A DNA stretch of 64,000 bases from Apostichopus japonicus (taxonomy: Eukaryota > Echinodermata > Holothuroidea > Aspidochirotida > Stichopodidae), in the NCBI RefSeq assembly GCF_037975245.1, contig NC_092568.1, positions 32,644,501-32,708,500 on the forward strand, read 5' to 3'. Under the pieces are notes generated by a model. It was not told where the DNA came from and ran no database searches. It worked only from the letters and a program-made list of their open reading frames with translations. Of this stretch, positions 1 to 9,853 are shown one piece after another. The translations under genes and the position numbers were made by a program. The stretch's first letter is position 1. The number at the start of each line of letters is the position of its first letter.

Positions 1-234
1 CTTGCGTCTTTGATAAGCCAATGATGGCTTCTTCGCGAGTTCCTGCCTGCAGGAGGATCTAAAATGCATACATACGTACATACAAACCGTCAAGTTAACC
101 ATGTACCAGTCTCTTATACTGACCCCACCAATCGTAGTGCTGAGACGCGAAACTTTAGAAAGTGATGGTGGCGCACTGTAACTATACGGTTCTGAATGAG
201 ATCAAGGAGACAGGGGTGACCTATTTAAAGGCTT

Positions 235-660
235 AACATCAATTTCTGTGCAATACTACCGTATTGCATAGACATTGATGTTAAGTTAGTGTTTACTTCT
301 TTTAAAAGCCGTAGTATGTTTGCTGTCAAAGATTCCATTTATTTAAGCCTTAGCTCTCGTGTGGTCTATGAATTCATTTGCACAAGCTGTAGTGCTTGCT
401 ATATAGGGGGTAACCAATATACAACCTCGCTATACGGATTTATGAGCATCTTAAAACTGACAAGAAATCACCTATTTACAAACACTTAGGTAAATCACAC
501 AATTTGAAGAAGCAATGCGATCACAACTCTTTATTAAAATTATTGACTCAGTTAACACTAAGCTCCAGCTCAGGATCAAAGAAAGTCTCCACGTTAACTG
601 AGAGAGGCTTAATCTTAACAAACAGCTTCACAGCCCCTTGTTCACACTGTTAAATTAAAT
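235..660 (+). mobile_element. Penelope-like element, 3' end fragment (GIY-YIG endonuclease region)
   Basis: The translation from about 250 to 650 carries the C-terminal pattern of Penelope-like retroelements: a segment reading VKLVFTSFKSRSMF, then VVYEFICTSCSACYIG (a C-x2-C-type knuckle followed by YIG of the GIY-YIG endonuclease), then SEHLKTDKK-like and IYKHL-like stretches. No reverse transcriptase domain is present upstream, so only the 3' end survives. The coding frame is broken in several places and the copy looks old. It lies just outside the tRNA palindrome. Family assignment rests on recalled motif patterns, not a search. Confidence 0.7.
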
Positions 661-818
661 CTACTATAATTTCACCTTGTGCTATTGCTATTAGCCATAT
701 GCTACCATTACTCGTTCATTGTTAGTTTATAACCTGAAGATGAATTAATGCATCGTTAAGATCACAGTGACAGCTGATCTTCCAGTGAAGAATAAAAAGC
801 AATCTTCATACCAATAGC

Positions 819-890
819 GCCTCCATAGCTCAGTGGTTAGAGCACTGTTCTTGTAAACCAGGGGTCGTGAGTTCAAATCTCACTGGAGGC
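819..890 (+). tRNA. tRNA-Thr (TGT), slightly degenerate copy
   Basis: A 72-nt cloverleaf with acceptor GCCTCCA/TGGAGGC, anticodon loop CTTGTAA and T-arm GTGAG/CTCAC. One base in the 5' side of the anticodon stem differs from all other copies (CTGTT instead of CTGGT), giving a T-C mismatch. The 3' flank has also lost the block that contains the first downstream T-run in other copies. It may be a decaying gene. Confidence 0.8.
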
Positions 891-1689
891 TGCTGGTTGA
901 GCCAAAGTTCGGCATAATTCTCCTCATCATTTTAGTATTCCTTGTCTTTCGGCGCTTTTTTTTCACCATCAGCAACCATGCATTCTACATGTGGTAACGT
1001 TCTATTTGTGTGCATGTTTACTATGTATTTCCACTATGTCAATGTTGTATATATACATTGTATAATTTTGTATATTTATAACTGTGCTGTACAATGCAAT
1101 AAACTGAAAGGAAAATATTCCTTCATTTAGCAAGTAAAGCAAGGAAGATTGTCCCACTGAAGCATGACTCTGGTGGTTTAGGTTGAGACTATTTTAAGCA
1201 TAAAACGAACGCCCAATTTGGCCAACCCTTGCTTCCTTACATGTTTAATGATGATTCCATTTCTGCTGACTATCGGACTACAAGGTCCTTTCTACCCCCC
1301 CTCCCCCGCCCCTCAACAAAACACTTCGTACTGGTTATCCACATCTTCGGTCGAATATAAGTCGTAACAGTTCAGAGATGTCACCGTCGTACTGCCCGGG
1401 TGTAAAGTTGTCCGAAGTCTGGTCATGTTTGATCCGTGATTTAAAAAAAAAACAAGAAGAAGAACAAGATATAATAATAATTTTAAGGTCTTATTCGAGC
1501 GAAAATGCATGTCAACGAACAAAAGAATGCATTTCCCATGGGTCTTCTTTATATAGTTTATCCTTAACAAACAACTCTAGAATTATTGCTATGAATATTT
1601 GCGAGCGAGGGTGTGGATAATTGGGTGAATAGAAAACCAGTTAAGGAAGTAAAATATACATACATGTATGACAAGCTAAATGTCCAATA

Positions 1690-1920
1690 ATTAGATATTC
1701 CCAGGTTAACGACCGATAGACCTGGAATACCTCTAATCCAGGTTCATCACTCAATAATCCAGCTTTTTCAACTGAAAATCCAGACTTATCAACGATAAAC
1801 CTTGATTATAGCTCGAAATATCGGGTTTGTTGTCGATTAACCTTGATTATCAATGGAAAATCTTGGATTTTCAGCCTAAAACCAGGACTATCAGCACAAA
1901 ACCTGGATAATTTGTTTTTA
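1690..1920. repeat. Degenerate ~20-bp tandem repeat (left palindrome arm)
   Basis: About ten loosely conserved units of 20-21 bp follow one another, each resembling AAATCCAGGATTATCAAC. Spacing is kept although many bases differ. One or two units of the same phrase occur in the spacers of the tRNA array (for example 3955-3990, 4345-4375, 5085-5120), so this motif belongs to the tRNA-bearing repeat unit. Confidence 0.7.
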
Positions 1921-2107
1921 TATTTGTTTTCGTCCGGCTCGCTCTCTAATTGAAGCATTTAATTAATGCATCGTTAAGATCAAAATATTTTCACAGTGAC
2001 AGTTGCTGACACATGCACTATTGTGGCTCAACGATCTGAAATTGGTAGGGATGCAAATAACACATCTTCCAGTGAAGAATAAAAAGCAATCTTCTGCTAC
2101 CAATAGC

Positions 2108-2179
2108 GCCTCCATAGCTCAGTGGTTAGAGCACTGGTCTTGTAAACCAGGGGTCGTGAGTTCAAATCTCACTGGAGGC
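2108..2179 (+). tRNA. tRNA-Thr (TGT)
   Basis: Complete cloverleaf, all stems paired: D-arm GCTC/GAGC, anticodon stem CTGGT/ACCAG with TGT anticodon, T-arm GTGAG/CTCAC. It sits in the spacer of the palindrome. The first TTTT in the downstream strand is about 30 nt after the acceptor end. No CCA is encoded, as expected for a nuclear eukaryotic gene. Confidence 0.92.
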
Positions 2180-2403
2180 TGCTGGTTGAGCCCAAGTTCG
2201 GCATCACCTATTTTGCTAATTCTCCTCATCATTTTAGTATTACCTATCTTTCATGTACTATTCCTTGTGTATTGTGAAATGGGGCCGAGACAAGATTTGT
2301 CACACACAGTATATATATAGGGATTTAGTGATAATGACGTACGGTACATCTTGGGAAAGTCAGAGACGATCGATGCAAAGAAATCAGCCATTCACGGTTC
2401 CAC

Positions 2404-2600
2404 GGTCTTCGTATAAATCAACTGATAATCCAAGTTTTTTGGCCGATAATGCATGTTTTTTGCCGATAATCTTGGATTTTCGAAACGATAAGCCAAGTTA
2501 TTGACCGTTTATCCAGTTTTTTCGCTGGATTATTGCATGAGTGGTAAACCTGGATTAGCGATATTCCAGGTAAATCAGTCGTTAACCTGGAATATATATT
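2404..2600. repeat. Degenerate ~20-bp tandem repeat (right palindrome arm)
   Basis: Inverted counterpart of the 1690-1920 repeat, with the same GATAATCCAAG/CTGGATTA phrase in about eight units. Units correspond across the palindrome but have diverged in order and number. Confidence 0.65.
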
Positions 2601-2849
2601 ATTGGACATTTAGCTTGCCATATACATGTATGTATATTAACATCCTAAACCGGTCTTTCTATCCACCCAAAAATCCACATCCTCGCTCTTATATCCATAG
2701 GATATAATGGTTGTTTGTGAAGGATATTTGGTACGAAGACCCATGGGAAATGCACTCTTTTGTTCATTGGCATGCATTTTCGCTCGGATAAGACCTTACA
2801 ATTATTATTATATCTTGTTCTTCTTCTTGTATTTTTTAAACAACGGATC

Positions 2850-3228
2850 CAGTGGGGTAACAATGAGCCTGGGCCCCCGGCTCCCGGCCCAAACGGGCTT
2901 AAGCAAGCGCGTCCGCAGAAATGTTGACGAGGGGGAAGGGGGGGGGCAGTAGGTCATATAGGTATAACACACTACTTGGTACTATCTTAGCGGAGCGCCA
3001 CCATAAGTTAGCGCGGAGCGTACCACGAATGTGTTTTTTTGCCAAAAAATACTCACTACACTTCCCGGGTGTTTCAAGTTGCATTTACGCATCGGTTATT
3101 TTGAGATATCATGTCTTAGGATTTTGACTTTCAATAATTTCAGTAATGCATCAGTATAGCGGGGGGGGGGCCTTCGGGTCGGTGGCCCCGGCTCAGCACG
3201 GTCTGAGCCCATATGAGTTACGCTACTG
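2850..3228. mobile_element. hAT-type non-autonomous element (MITE), 379 bp, perfect TSD
   Basis: The element starts CAGTGGGGTAAC and ends GTTACGCTACTG, imperfect terminal inverted repeats of the CAGTGGCGTAAC kind. It is flanked by a perfect 8-bp duplication AACGGATC (2842-2849 and 3229-3236), the TSD length of hAT transposons. It carries G- and C-runs and, at 2981-3087, the ~100-bp GCGCCA-hairpin module shared with other elements here. No transposase is encoded. The matching point in the left palindrome arm (about 1423-1445) is uninterrupted. Confidence 0.85.
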
Positions 3229-3711
3229 AACGGATCAAACATGAACAGACTTCGAACGACTTTACACCCGGACAGTACGACGGTGACATCTCCGAACTGT
3301 TATGACTTATATTCGACCAAACATGTGGATAACCAGTACGAAGTGTTTTTTGGAGGGGCGTTCGTTTTATGCTTAACACAGTCTAAACCTGAACCACCAA
3401 AGTCATGATTCAGTGAGACAATCTTCCGTGCTTTACTTGCTAAATGAAGGGATAATTTTTTCCTCAGTTTATTGCGTTCTACAAAAACAATTATAAATAT
3501 GCAAAATTATACAATGTATATATATATACAACATTGAAATAATGCAAATAAATACGGAAAACATGCACACAAATAGAACGTTACCACGAGTAGCAAAGTT
3601 GCTGATGGTGAAAATTTGCTGTTGATGTAAAAAGCGCTGAAATATAATTAATACTCAAATGATGAGGAGAATTAGCAAAATAGGCGATGCCGAACTTGGG
3701 CTCAACCAGCA

Positions 3712-3783
3712 GCCTCCAGTGAGATTTGAACTCACGACCCCTGGTTTACAAGACCAGTGCTCTAACCACTGAGCTATGGAGGC
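3712..3783 (-). tRNA. tRNA-Thr (TGT)
   Basis: Intact 72-nt copy. It is both the right-arm counterpart of the 819-890 gene in the palindrome and the first unit of the tandem array. Its anticodon stem is fully paired, unlike its partner at 819. Confidence 0.92.
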
Positions 3784-4059
3784 GCTATTGGTAGTAGAAA
3801 ATTGCTTTTTATCCTTCACTGGAAGATGTGTTATTTGCATTCCTACTAATTTCAGATCGTTGAGCTACAATAGTGTGAAAATAGTTTGATCTGAAAGAAG
3901 CATTAATTAAGTGCTTCAATTAGGGAATCTGACGAAAACAAATATAAGAAAAATTATCCAGGTTTTTCGTTGATAGCCCAGATTTATGCCTAAAAATAAT
4001 ACTAAAATGATGAGGAGAATTAGGCAAATACGTGATGCCGAACTTGGGCTCAACCAGCA

Positions 4060-4131
4060 GCCTCCAGTGAGATTTGAACTCACGACCCCTGGTTTACAAG
4101 ACCAGTGCTCTAACCACTGAGCTATGGAGGC
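4060..4131 (-). tRNA. tRNA-Thr (TGT)
   Basis: Intact copy, array unit 2. Its unit is nearly identical to the one at 5187, including flanking sequence. Confidence 0.92.
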
Positions 4132-4448
4132 GCTATTGGTAGTAGAAGATTGCTTTTTATTCTTCACTGAAAGATGTGTTATTTGCATTCCTACCAATTT
4201 CAGATCGTTGAGCCACAATAGTGCATGTGTCAGCAGCTGTCACTGTGAAAATATTCTGATCTTGAAAATATTTTGATCTTAACGATGCATTAAGTGTTTC
4301 AATTAGAGAGCGAGCCGGACGAATACAAAATATAAACAAAACTTATCAACGTTTTTTCGCTAATAGTCCAGGTTGATGCCTAAAATAATACTAAAATGAT
4401 GAGGAGAATTAGCAAAATAGGTGATGCCGAACTTGGGCTCAACCAGCA

Positions 4449-4520
4449 GCCTCCAGTGAGATTTGAACTCACGACCCCTGGTTTACAAGACCAGTGCTCT
4501 AACCACTGAGCTATGGAGGC
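4449..4520 (-). tRNA. tRNA-Thr (TGT)
   Basis: Intact copy, array unit 3. The transcript 3' flank reaches a TTTT about 30 nt downstream. Confidence 0.92.
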
Positions 4521-4799
4521 GCTATTGGTAGTAGAAGATTGCTTTTTATTCTTCACTGGAAGATATTGTTATTTGCATTCCTACTAATTTCAAATCATTG
4601 AGCCACATAAGTGTGAAAATATTTTGATCTTAAAGATGCATTAATTAAGTGCTTCAATTAGGGAATCTGACGAAAACAAAAATAAGAAAAATTATCCAGG
4701 TTTTTCGTTGATAGCCCAGATTTATGCCTAAAAATAATACTAAAATGATAGGGGGGGATTAGAAAAAAAAGGTTATGCCGAACTTGGGCTCAACCAGCA

Positions 4800-4871
4800 G
4801 CCTCCAGTGAGATTTGAACTCACGACCCCTGGTTTACAAGACCAGTGCTCTAACCACTGAGCTATGGAGGC
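4800..4871 (-). tRNA. tRNA-Thr (TGT)
   Basis: Intact copy, array unit 4. Its 3' flank reads into a run of at least eight T about 27 nt downstream (AAAAAAAA on the + strand near 4764-4771), a stronger Pol III terminator than in neighbouring units. Confidence 0.92.
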
Positions 4872-5186
4872 GCTATTTGTAGTACAAGATTGCTTTTTAT
4901 TCTTCACTGGAAGATGTGTGATTTGCATTCCTACCAATTTAAGATCGTTGAGCCACAATAGTGCAAGTGTCAGCAGCTGTCACTGTGAAAATAGTTTGAT
5001 CTTGAAAATATTTTGATCTTAACGATGCATTAATTAAGTGCTTCAATTAGGGAATCTGACGAAAACAAATATAAGAAAAATTATCCAGGTTTTTCGTTGA
5101 TAGCCCAGATTTATGCCTAAAAATAATACTAAAATGATGAGGAGAATTAGGCAAATACGTGATGCCGAACTTGGGCTCAACCAGCA

Positions 5187-5258
5187 GCCTCCAGTGAGAT
5201 TTGAACTCACGACCCCTGGTTTACAAGACCAGTGCTCTAACCACTGAGCTATGGAGGC
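5187..5258 (-). tRNA. tRNA-Thr (TGT)
   Basis: Intact copy, array unit 5, the recent duplicate of the unit at 4060. Confidence 0.92.
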
Positions 5259-5517
5259 GCTATTGGTAGTAGAAGATTGCTTTTTATTCTTCACTGAAAG
5301 ATGTGTTATTTGCATTCCTACCAATTTCAGATCATTGAGCCACAATAGTGCATGTGTCAGCAGCTGTCACTGTGAAAATATTTTGATCTTGAAAATATTT
5401 TGATCTTAACGATGCAATCGTTAAGTGCTTCAATTAGAGAGCGAGCCGGACGAAAAAAAAATGTAAACAAAAAATTCCCAGGATTTGCGCTGATAGTCCA
5501 AGTTGATGCCTAAAAAT

Positions 5518-5892
5518 GGGGGCATTGTGGTCAAGTGGTTAAGGCAGTGGACTGGTGATCTAAGGATAGGTTCGAGCCCTGGCCAGATCATTTCGTTGTG
5601 TCCTTGGGCAAGGCACTTTATCTCCATTGCCTCTCTTCACCCAGGTGTATAAATGGGGACTTGCGAGGTAACTTGTAAATATAGTTGCGTGCGCCGGTTT
5701 TTGGCTACACCCTATATGCAAGTCCCCCGGGAACACTAGGTTGTGGTACACTGTGGTGCCCCAGGAGAGATTGATTGAATTGCGCACACTTTGGTGTGTA
5801 GGTGTGACAAGTTACCAATGACCAAGGCTAAGTTGTAAAGCGCTACGATCTCGATGTAGCAGCGCTATAGAAGTGTCTGATATGTATGTATG
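5518..5892 (+). mobile_element. tRNA-derived SINE inserted in a tRNA-Thr unit
   Basis: A tRNA-like head (A box-like TGGTCAAGTGG, B box GGTTCGAGCCC) is followed by the core TCCTTGGGCAAGGCACTTTA, a block reading ACCCAGGTGTATAAATGGG, and a tail with GTAAAGCGCT and (TGTA)n. Flanking duplications TAAAAAT are at 5511-5517 and 5893-5899, and the interrupted sequence (GATGCCTAAAAATAATACTA) is intact in other array units. The same family is at 30136-30441 in the opposite orientation. Confidence 0.88.
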
Positions 5893-5961
5893 TAAAAATA
5901 ATATTAAAATAATGAGGAGAATTAGCAAAATAGGTGATGCCGAAATTGGACTCAACCAGCA

Positions 5962-6033
5962 GCCTCCAGTGAGATTTGAACTCACGACCCCTGGTTTACA
6001 AGACCAGTGCTCTAACCACTGAGCTATGGAGGC
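5962..6033 (-). tRNA. tRNA-Thr (TGT)
   Basis: Intact copy at the array's right edge. Its 3' flank is still array-like, but its 5' flank (6034-6250) differs from the array and resembles that of the 8361 gene, including a TGACGTCA site. The array's original end gene may be this one. Confidence 0.92.
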
Positions 6034-6830
6034 AGATGTGAATTACTGTGATTTGGTTGAGGTTTTGTACATTAACACGACGAATTGGTTGCTCTCGATC
6101 GATAAAAATGGGATATAGAACAAACGACTGGCTCTGCAGCTGTTCCTATGTATAGGTTTATTTAGTCTGAGCCGTGAAGATGCACTTGTATAAATCTGGT
6201 GTATGAGTCATTATGACGTCATAGCCTCTGACAGTGTTTGTTCACGTTTGGATTATCCAATGATTATACCAATGAATTTAACCATAAACCCAGATAGGGT
6301 GGTTTTCATTTCATATTTAGGTTAATCACACGAAATTCACAAAACAATATATAGTACATACAATTTTGTTCATGTTCACCAAGAAAAGAGAAAAACATAG
6401 GCTAATACAGATATATACAAAACCAAATAAAATACAAAAGACAGAACGAAATGGCCCATTTACAAGGGCCATGTCGTGCCTAAGTTATATTGACCAATAA
6501 CTGAATAGGGGTTGTATCATGTACGCAATTTTGGAAAGTTCATATATGTCACAACATCAAGAGCCACGCCCATGACAGTTGCAACTCTCTTGTCAGAATA
6601 CCGTATAGGTTCATATTTTGTTTTTCTTCAAACTCTCAAATGCCGCTGAAAAATAGCTTAATGAGGGAAAGTTAGTCGAATATGAAATTAATTTTCTTTC
6701 AGTTTATTGGCAAATTTCATTGTACAAAACAGTAGTTAATATTCATTTTTATCCTATATTCAACATTTACATATGTGGAAATAAAAGAACAGCAACATTT
6801 AGCATTATGTTACATAATAGCATGGGCGTC
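6034..6830. other. tRNA 5' flank and non-coding sequence
   Basis: No gene seen. The first ~220 bp match the 5' flank of the tRNA at 8361 (shared GCAGCTGTT, TTTATT..TCTGAGC and TGACGTCA). The rest is A/T-rich with no reading frame of note. Confidence 0.5.
6214..6221. promoter_or_regulatory. CRE-type TGACGTCA upstream of tRNA-Thr
   Basis: A palindromic CREB/ATF-type site 181 bp upstream of the 5' end of the tRNA at 5962-6033. The site and its approximate distance are conserved upstream of the tRNA at 8361. Function is inferred. Confidence 0.35.
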
Positions 6831-8077
6831 AATCCTGGGGGGGGGGGGGACGGGGGACACGTCCCCCATATTTCGATGGGTGGAGGACACATTACCAAAT
6901 GCCCCCCCCCCCCCCCCACACATTTGGAAAAGAGTAGTGGCGTGGCTCTATTTGGTTCGGGCTTACACATCTCAGGATTCATATCATCGAATATTACAAG
7001 TTCAGTTCTATGAAAAGTGACCGAGATTTTTCACATCGGTAGACCTGCAACTTTGTCTGTTTGTCGCGACGATACCGGAGTTTACTCCACAGTGAGAACA
7101 CTGGGTACATGGTGGTTACATAGTACGCTCCGACCAGAATTCACCCGATTACCAGATGAAGATCCACCTAGCAACCGAGGTAACTTGCGTGAGGACTCCA
7201 ACGAACAACCACTGATTTATTTTGATGCCTTCATCACTTTAGCCACCACTCACATTGGACTTAAGGCTATTCTAAGTCTGACAATACATGCGCATGTGTG
7301 AGGTCCTGAAAATATAATTAAAGTGGTTTGTCTTGCCATCCTTGTTTCAAACTTCATAGAAATGTATTCTCGTAGACCTAGCAAAACATTTAAACTGACA
7401 CTCGGATCTGGACTGTGCCTAATTAGTTAGTTATTTAAGTTATTATAATGGCGTATGAGGAAATGCACCATTTTGTGGTACGACTCCCAAGTCGAGAAAC
7501 TCCCCATGCAGTCGCAGCGGATAGCTTCCTTCACCTATATGTCAAGGGACATTTTGGGACATTGTTCCTATTGGCCTATATCTGAGGCACTGGTGTCATT
7601 CCTTGACCGACTTGGTGCAATATATTGTGCCCATTTCGAAGCAAATGTATTCACAGATTGTTAGTTGTCATGGGTTCGAACAAATAAGGGGTATTCTATT
7701 CTGAAACATTGGGCAAAATGAGGCTGGGGTTTCCAGTTCGCCGCATCATTTGTCAACTTGCAATGGGTTCGAATGTTCATGTCAATGGGAATCAGTAATA
7801 AAAGAAATAATCCACCAAAAATTAAGGCCGCATGAACTTTATTGCCGGGTTCCTGAGTGACGAATTTGTAATTTTCTCCAGAAATCACGCAACTAGATGG
7901 CTGCTATTCAGCCTGGCAAGTGCCATCTCTAGCGATCTGGCAGGTATTGAAATCTTAAATTTTCGTGGTACGCTGCGCGCCAACTGATGGTGGCGCTCCG
8001 CTTAGATAGTACTTACGGCCGGAATACTCGAATCGATTACGTCCCCCCCAACGTTTCCAATCGGATTGACGCCCCTG
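6831..8077. mobile_element. hAT-type non-autonomous element, 1247 bp
   Basis: Termini CATGGGCGTCAATCC and, on the other strand, CAGGGGCGTCAATCC form an inverted repeat followed inward by G-run and C-run sequence. Flanking octamers CATAATAG (6823-6830) and CATAGTAC (8078-8085) agree at 6 of 8 positions, consistent with an older insertion. The shared GCGCCA-hairpin module is at 7911-8010. No transposase was recognised; short frames inside look non-coding. Confidence 0.65.
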
Positions 8078-8360
8078 CATAGTACACACACATATATCAC
8101 TGCACATGTGCAATGAAAAAGCAACTTTCATCTTTCTTTTAGTCAATTTACGATTTCACTCTAGAAAACATTTATAAATATAAAAATTTATACAATTTTT
8201 ACTGGTTGGAAATAGAACAGAAAAGCAACTTAGACATTAAATTGTTACATGTCATTGGTAGCACATATACACAACTAGAAAGTTACCACTCGGCAAAGTT
8301 GCTCTAACGAAGATGAAATCAAACCAGCCAAAATGAAGGTCTAAATTTATTATTGTAAAA

Positions 8361-8432
8361 GCCTCCAGTGAGATTTGAACTCACGACCCCTGGTTTACAA
8401 GACCAGTGCTCTAACCACTGAGCTATGGAGGC
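8361..8432 (-). tRNA. tRNA-Thr (TGT) with immediate terminator
   Basis: Intact copy outside the array. The transcript 3' flank begins TTTT directly after the acceptor end, the canonical Pol III terminator position. The upstream side has the TGACGTCA site 172 bp away. This is the best candidate for an actively transcribed founder gene. Confidence 0.93.
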
Positions 8433-8603
8433 TTGCCTATTATATAGAAATTTGTTTTATTTTTTATCTAGTTATGTGAGTTATTTGCTCTCATTCGATT
8501 GATAGTATATATCATACATTTAAACGCTGCAAGCAGCTGTTTCTAGGCTTTTATTTATTCTGAGCTTTGCTATTCACTTATTTACCTATTTGAAGAGAAA
8601 TAG

Positions 8604-8611
8604 TGACGTCA
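8604..8611. promoter_or_regulatory. CRE-type TGACGTCA upstream of tRNA-Thr
   Basis: Second occurrence of the octamer at an equivalent position (172 bp) from a tRNA-Thr 5' end, in an otherwise diverged homologous flank. Confidence 0.35.
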
Positions 8612-8940
8612 TTAATGCGTATCGTCTCGTCCATGGTATGTCAAATATAACAGGATCGTGTATCAGACTGAATCAAAGCTGACTTTCAGACTTTTCAGAA
8701 ATAAGCCATAGCGCCAATAAGAACAAAAGTGATCAGCAAGACAAGTCGCTTTTTACCTGTATTTCCTTTATCGATTTACAAGAAAATGATGAACCAAGAG
8801 TAATCCGAGCTCTACACCCAAGTGTCAGAGAAACAAGTTTAGGAAACAGACCGTTATCATTCGGTTCCCCAGGGTTCTATGGGACCTAGGGATCGCCAAC
8901 TACTATCATAAGGGCGTTTTAGCCAAAAGAAATTCCATCT

Positions 8941-8945
<5 letters not shown>

Positions 8946-8973
<28 letters not shown>

Positions 8974-8974
8974 A
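8946..8974. repeat. (AT)n microsatellite
   Basis: Uninterrupted AT dinucleotide run of about 28 bp. Confidence 0.9.
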
Positions 8975-9021
8975 TTGATATCGTAGTGAGTTGGAAAATC
9001 CAGAACAGTGAAAAACTTCCA

Positions 9022-9092
9022 GCCTCCACCGGGATTCGAACCCGGGCCTTCCGCTTAAAAAGCGGACACCTTAACCACTAGGCTATTGACGC
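9022..9092 (-). tRNA. tRNA-Lys (TTT)-like, probably degenerate
   Basis: The reverse strand has a strong T-arm CCGGG/CCCGG with loop TTCGAAT, an anticodon stem TCCGC/GCGGA with loop TTTTTAA (anticodon TTT) and a D-loop AGTGGTTAA. The acceptor GCGTCAA/TGGAGGC has two mismatches, and there is no T-run in the first bases downstream. It may be a pseudogene or the head of a tRNA-derived SINE. Confidence 0.5.
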
Positions 9093-9500
9093 TGATTGTA
9101 TGTCCAGAGGTTCGAACCCGGTAAGGAAGGTCGTAATTCCACTGTAGGCGTGCATCCGTCTGTCAGTGCTGCAGCCGATCTATGAACACAAAAAAACATT
9201 CATACCTTTCTAGCATCAATGAAATATGCGATCACACTGCATAACCTATTCTAAATGTAAAGGTTCGACATTTTAAGTTTGATTCATAAATATCTCCTGA
9301 TCACCCCTGTCGAATATTTCCGTCAGTACGTTACACTCTCAAAATGCATGACGAACCGATTCTGACTTTGGATGAAAAAGACAACGTCCATCTCCAATCA
9401 CAACGTTTCTATATTTTTAACTCTTTAGCTGTCCCTAGTAACCCATGGCAATAACATTCAAAATAACATTAAAAAGGAAATACGTGCATTAGCTCATGCA

Positions 9501-9572
9501 GCCTCCAGTGAGATTTGAACTCACGACCCCTGGTTTACAAGACCAGTGCTCTAACCACTGAGCTATGGAGGC
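9501..9572 (-). tRNA. tRNA-Thr (TGT)
   Basis: Intact copy. The 5' flank (to the right) is array-type unit sequence, while the 3' flank is unrelated and has TTTTT about 24 nt downstream. This is a junction between an array unit and other sequence. Confidence 0.92.
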
Positions 9573-9853
9573 GCTATTGGTAGTAGAAGATTGCTTTTTA
9601 TTCTTTACTAAAAAGATGTGTTATTTGCATTCCTTCCAATTTCAGATCATTGAGCCACAAAAGTGTGAAAATATTTTGATCTTAACGATGCATTAATTAA
9701 ATGCTTCAATTAGAGAACCGGACGAAAACAAATATAAGAGAAATTATCTACGTTTTTTTCGTTGATAGTCCAGATTGATGCCTAAAAATAATACTAAAAT
9801 GATAGGGGGGAATTAGAAAAAAAGGGTTATGCCGAACTTGGGCTCAACCAGCA

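Larger units (their letters stand above)
740..3850. repeat. Long imperfect inverted repeat (palindrome) with tRNA-Thr genes
   Basis: Sequence from about 740-1920 reappears reverse-complemented at about 2404-3850. Matching blocks are 819-1215 with 3357-3783 (tRNA and flank), 1316-1435 with 3237-3356, 1440-1560 with 2715-2840, and 1600-1920 with 2404-2690. The spacer (about 1930-2400) holds a second + strand tRNA-Thr. The right arm has an extra 379-bp transposon at 2850-3228; the left arm has about 100 bp at 1216-1315 without a counterpart. Arms have diverged by scattered substitutions and small indels, so this is an old structure and not a simple assembly fold-back. Confidence 0.85.
3640..6040 (-). 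repeat. Tandem array of tRNA-Thr-bearing units (~350/388 bp)
   Basis: Units of the form 5' flank, tRNA-Thr, CTGCTGGTTGAGCCCAAGTT flank and an A/T-rich spacer repeat head-to-tail on the - strand. tRNA starts are spaced 348, 389, 351 and 387 bp. The longer units carry an extra ~38 bp (a TCAGCAGCTGTCACTG-type block plus a second TTTTGATCTT phrase), so long and short units alternate. The next gap of 775 bp contains a SINE. Blocks 3916-4320 and 5043-5450 are almost identical 1127 bp apart, indicating a recent multi-unit duplication. Confidence 0.85.

Noticed and set aside
2003-5345. Recurring protein segment (SIAQWLEHWSCKPGVVSSNL) in several frames
   Set aside because: It is a translation of the tRNA-Thr gene itself, a known false-protein artefact.
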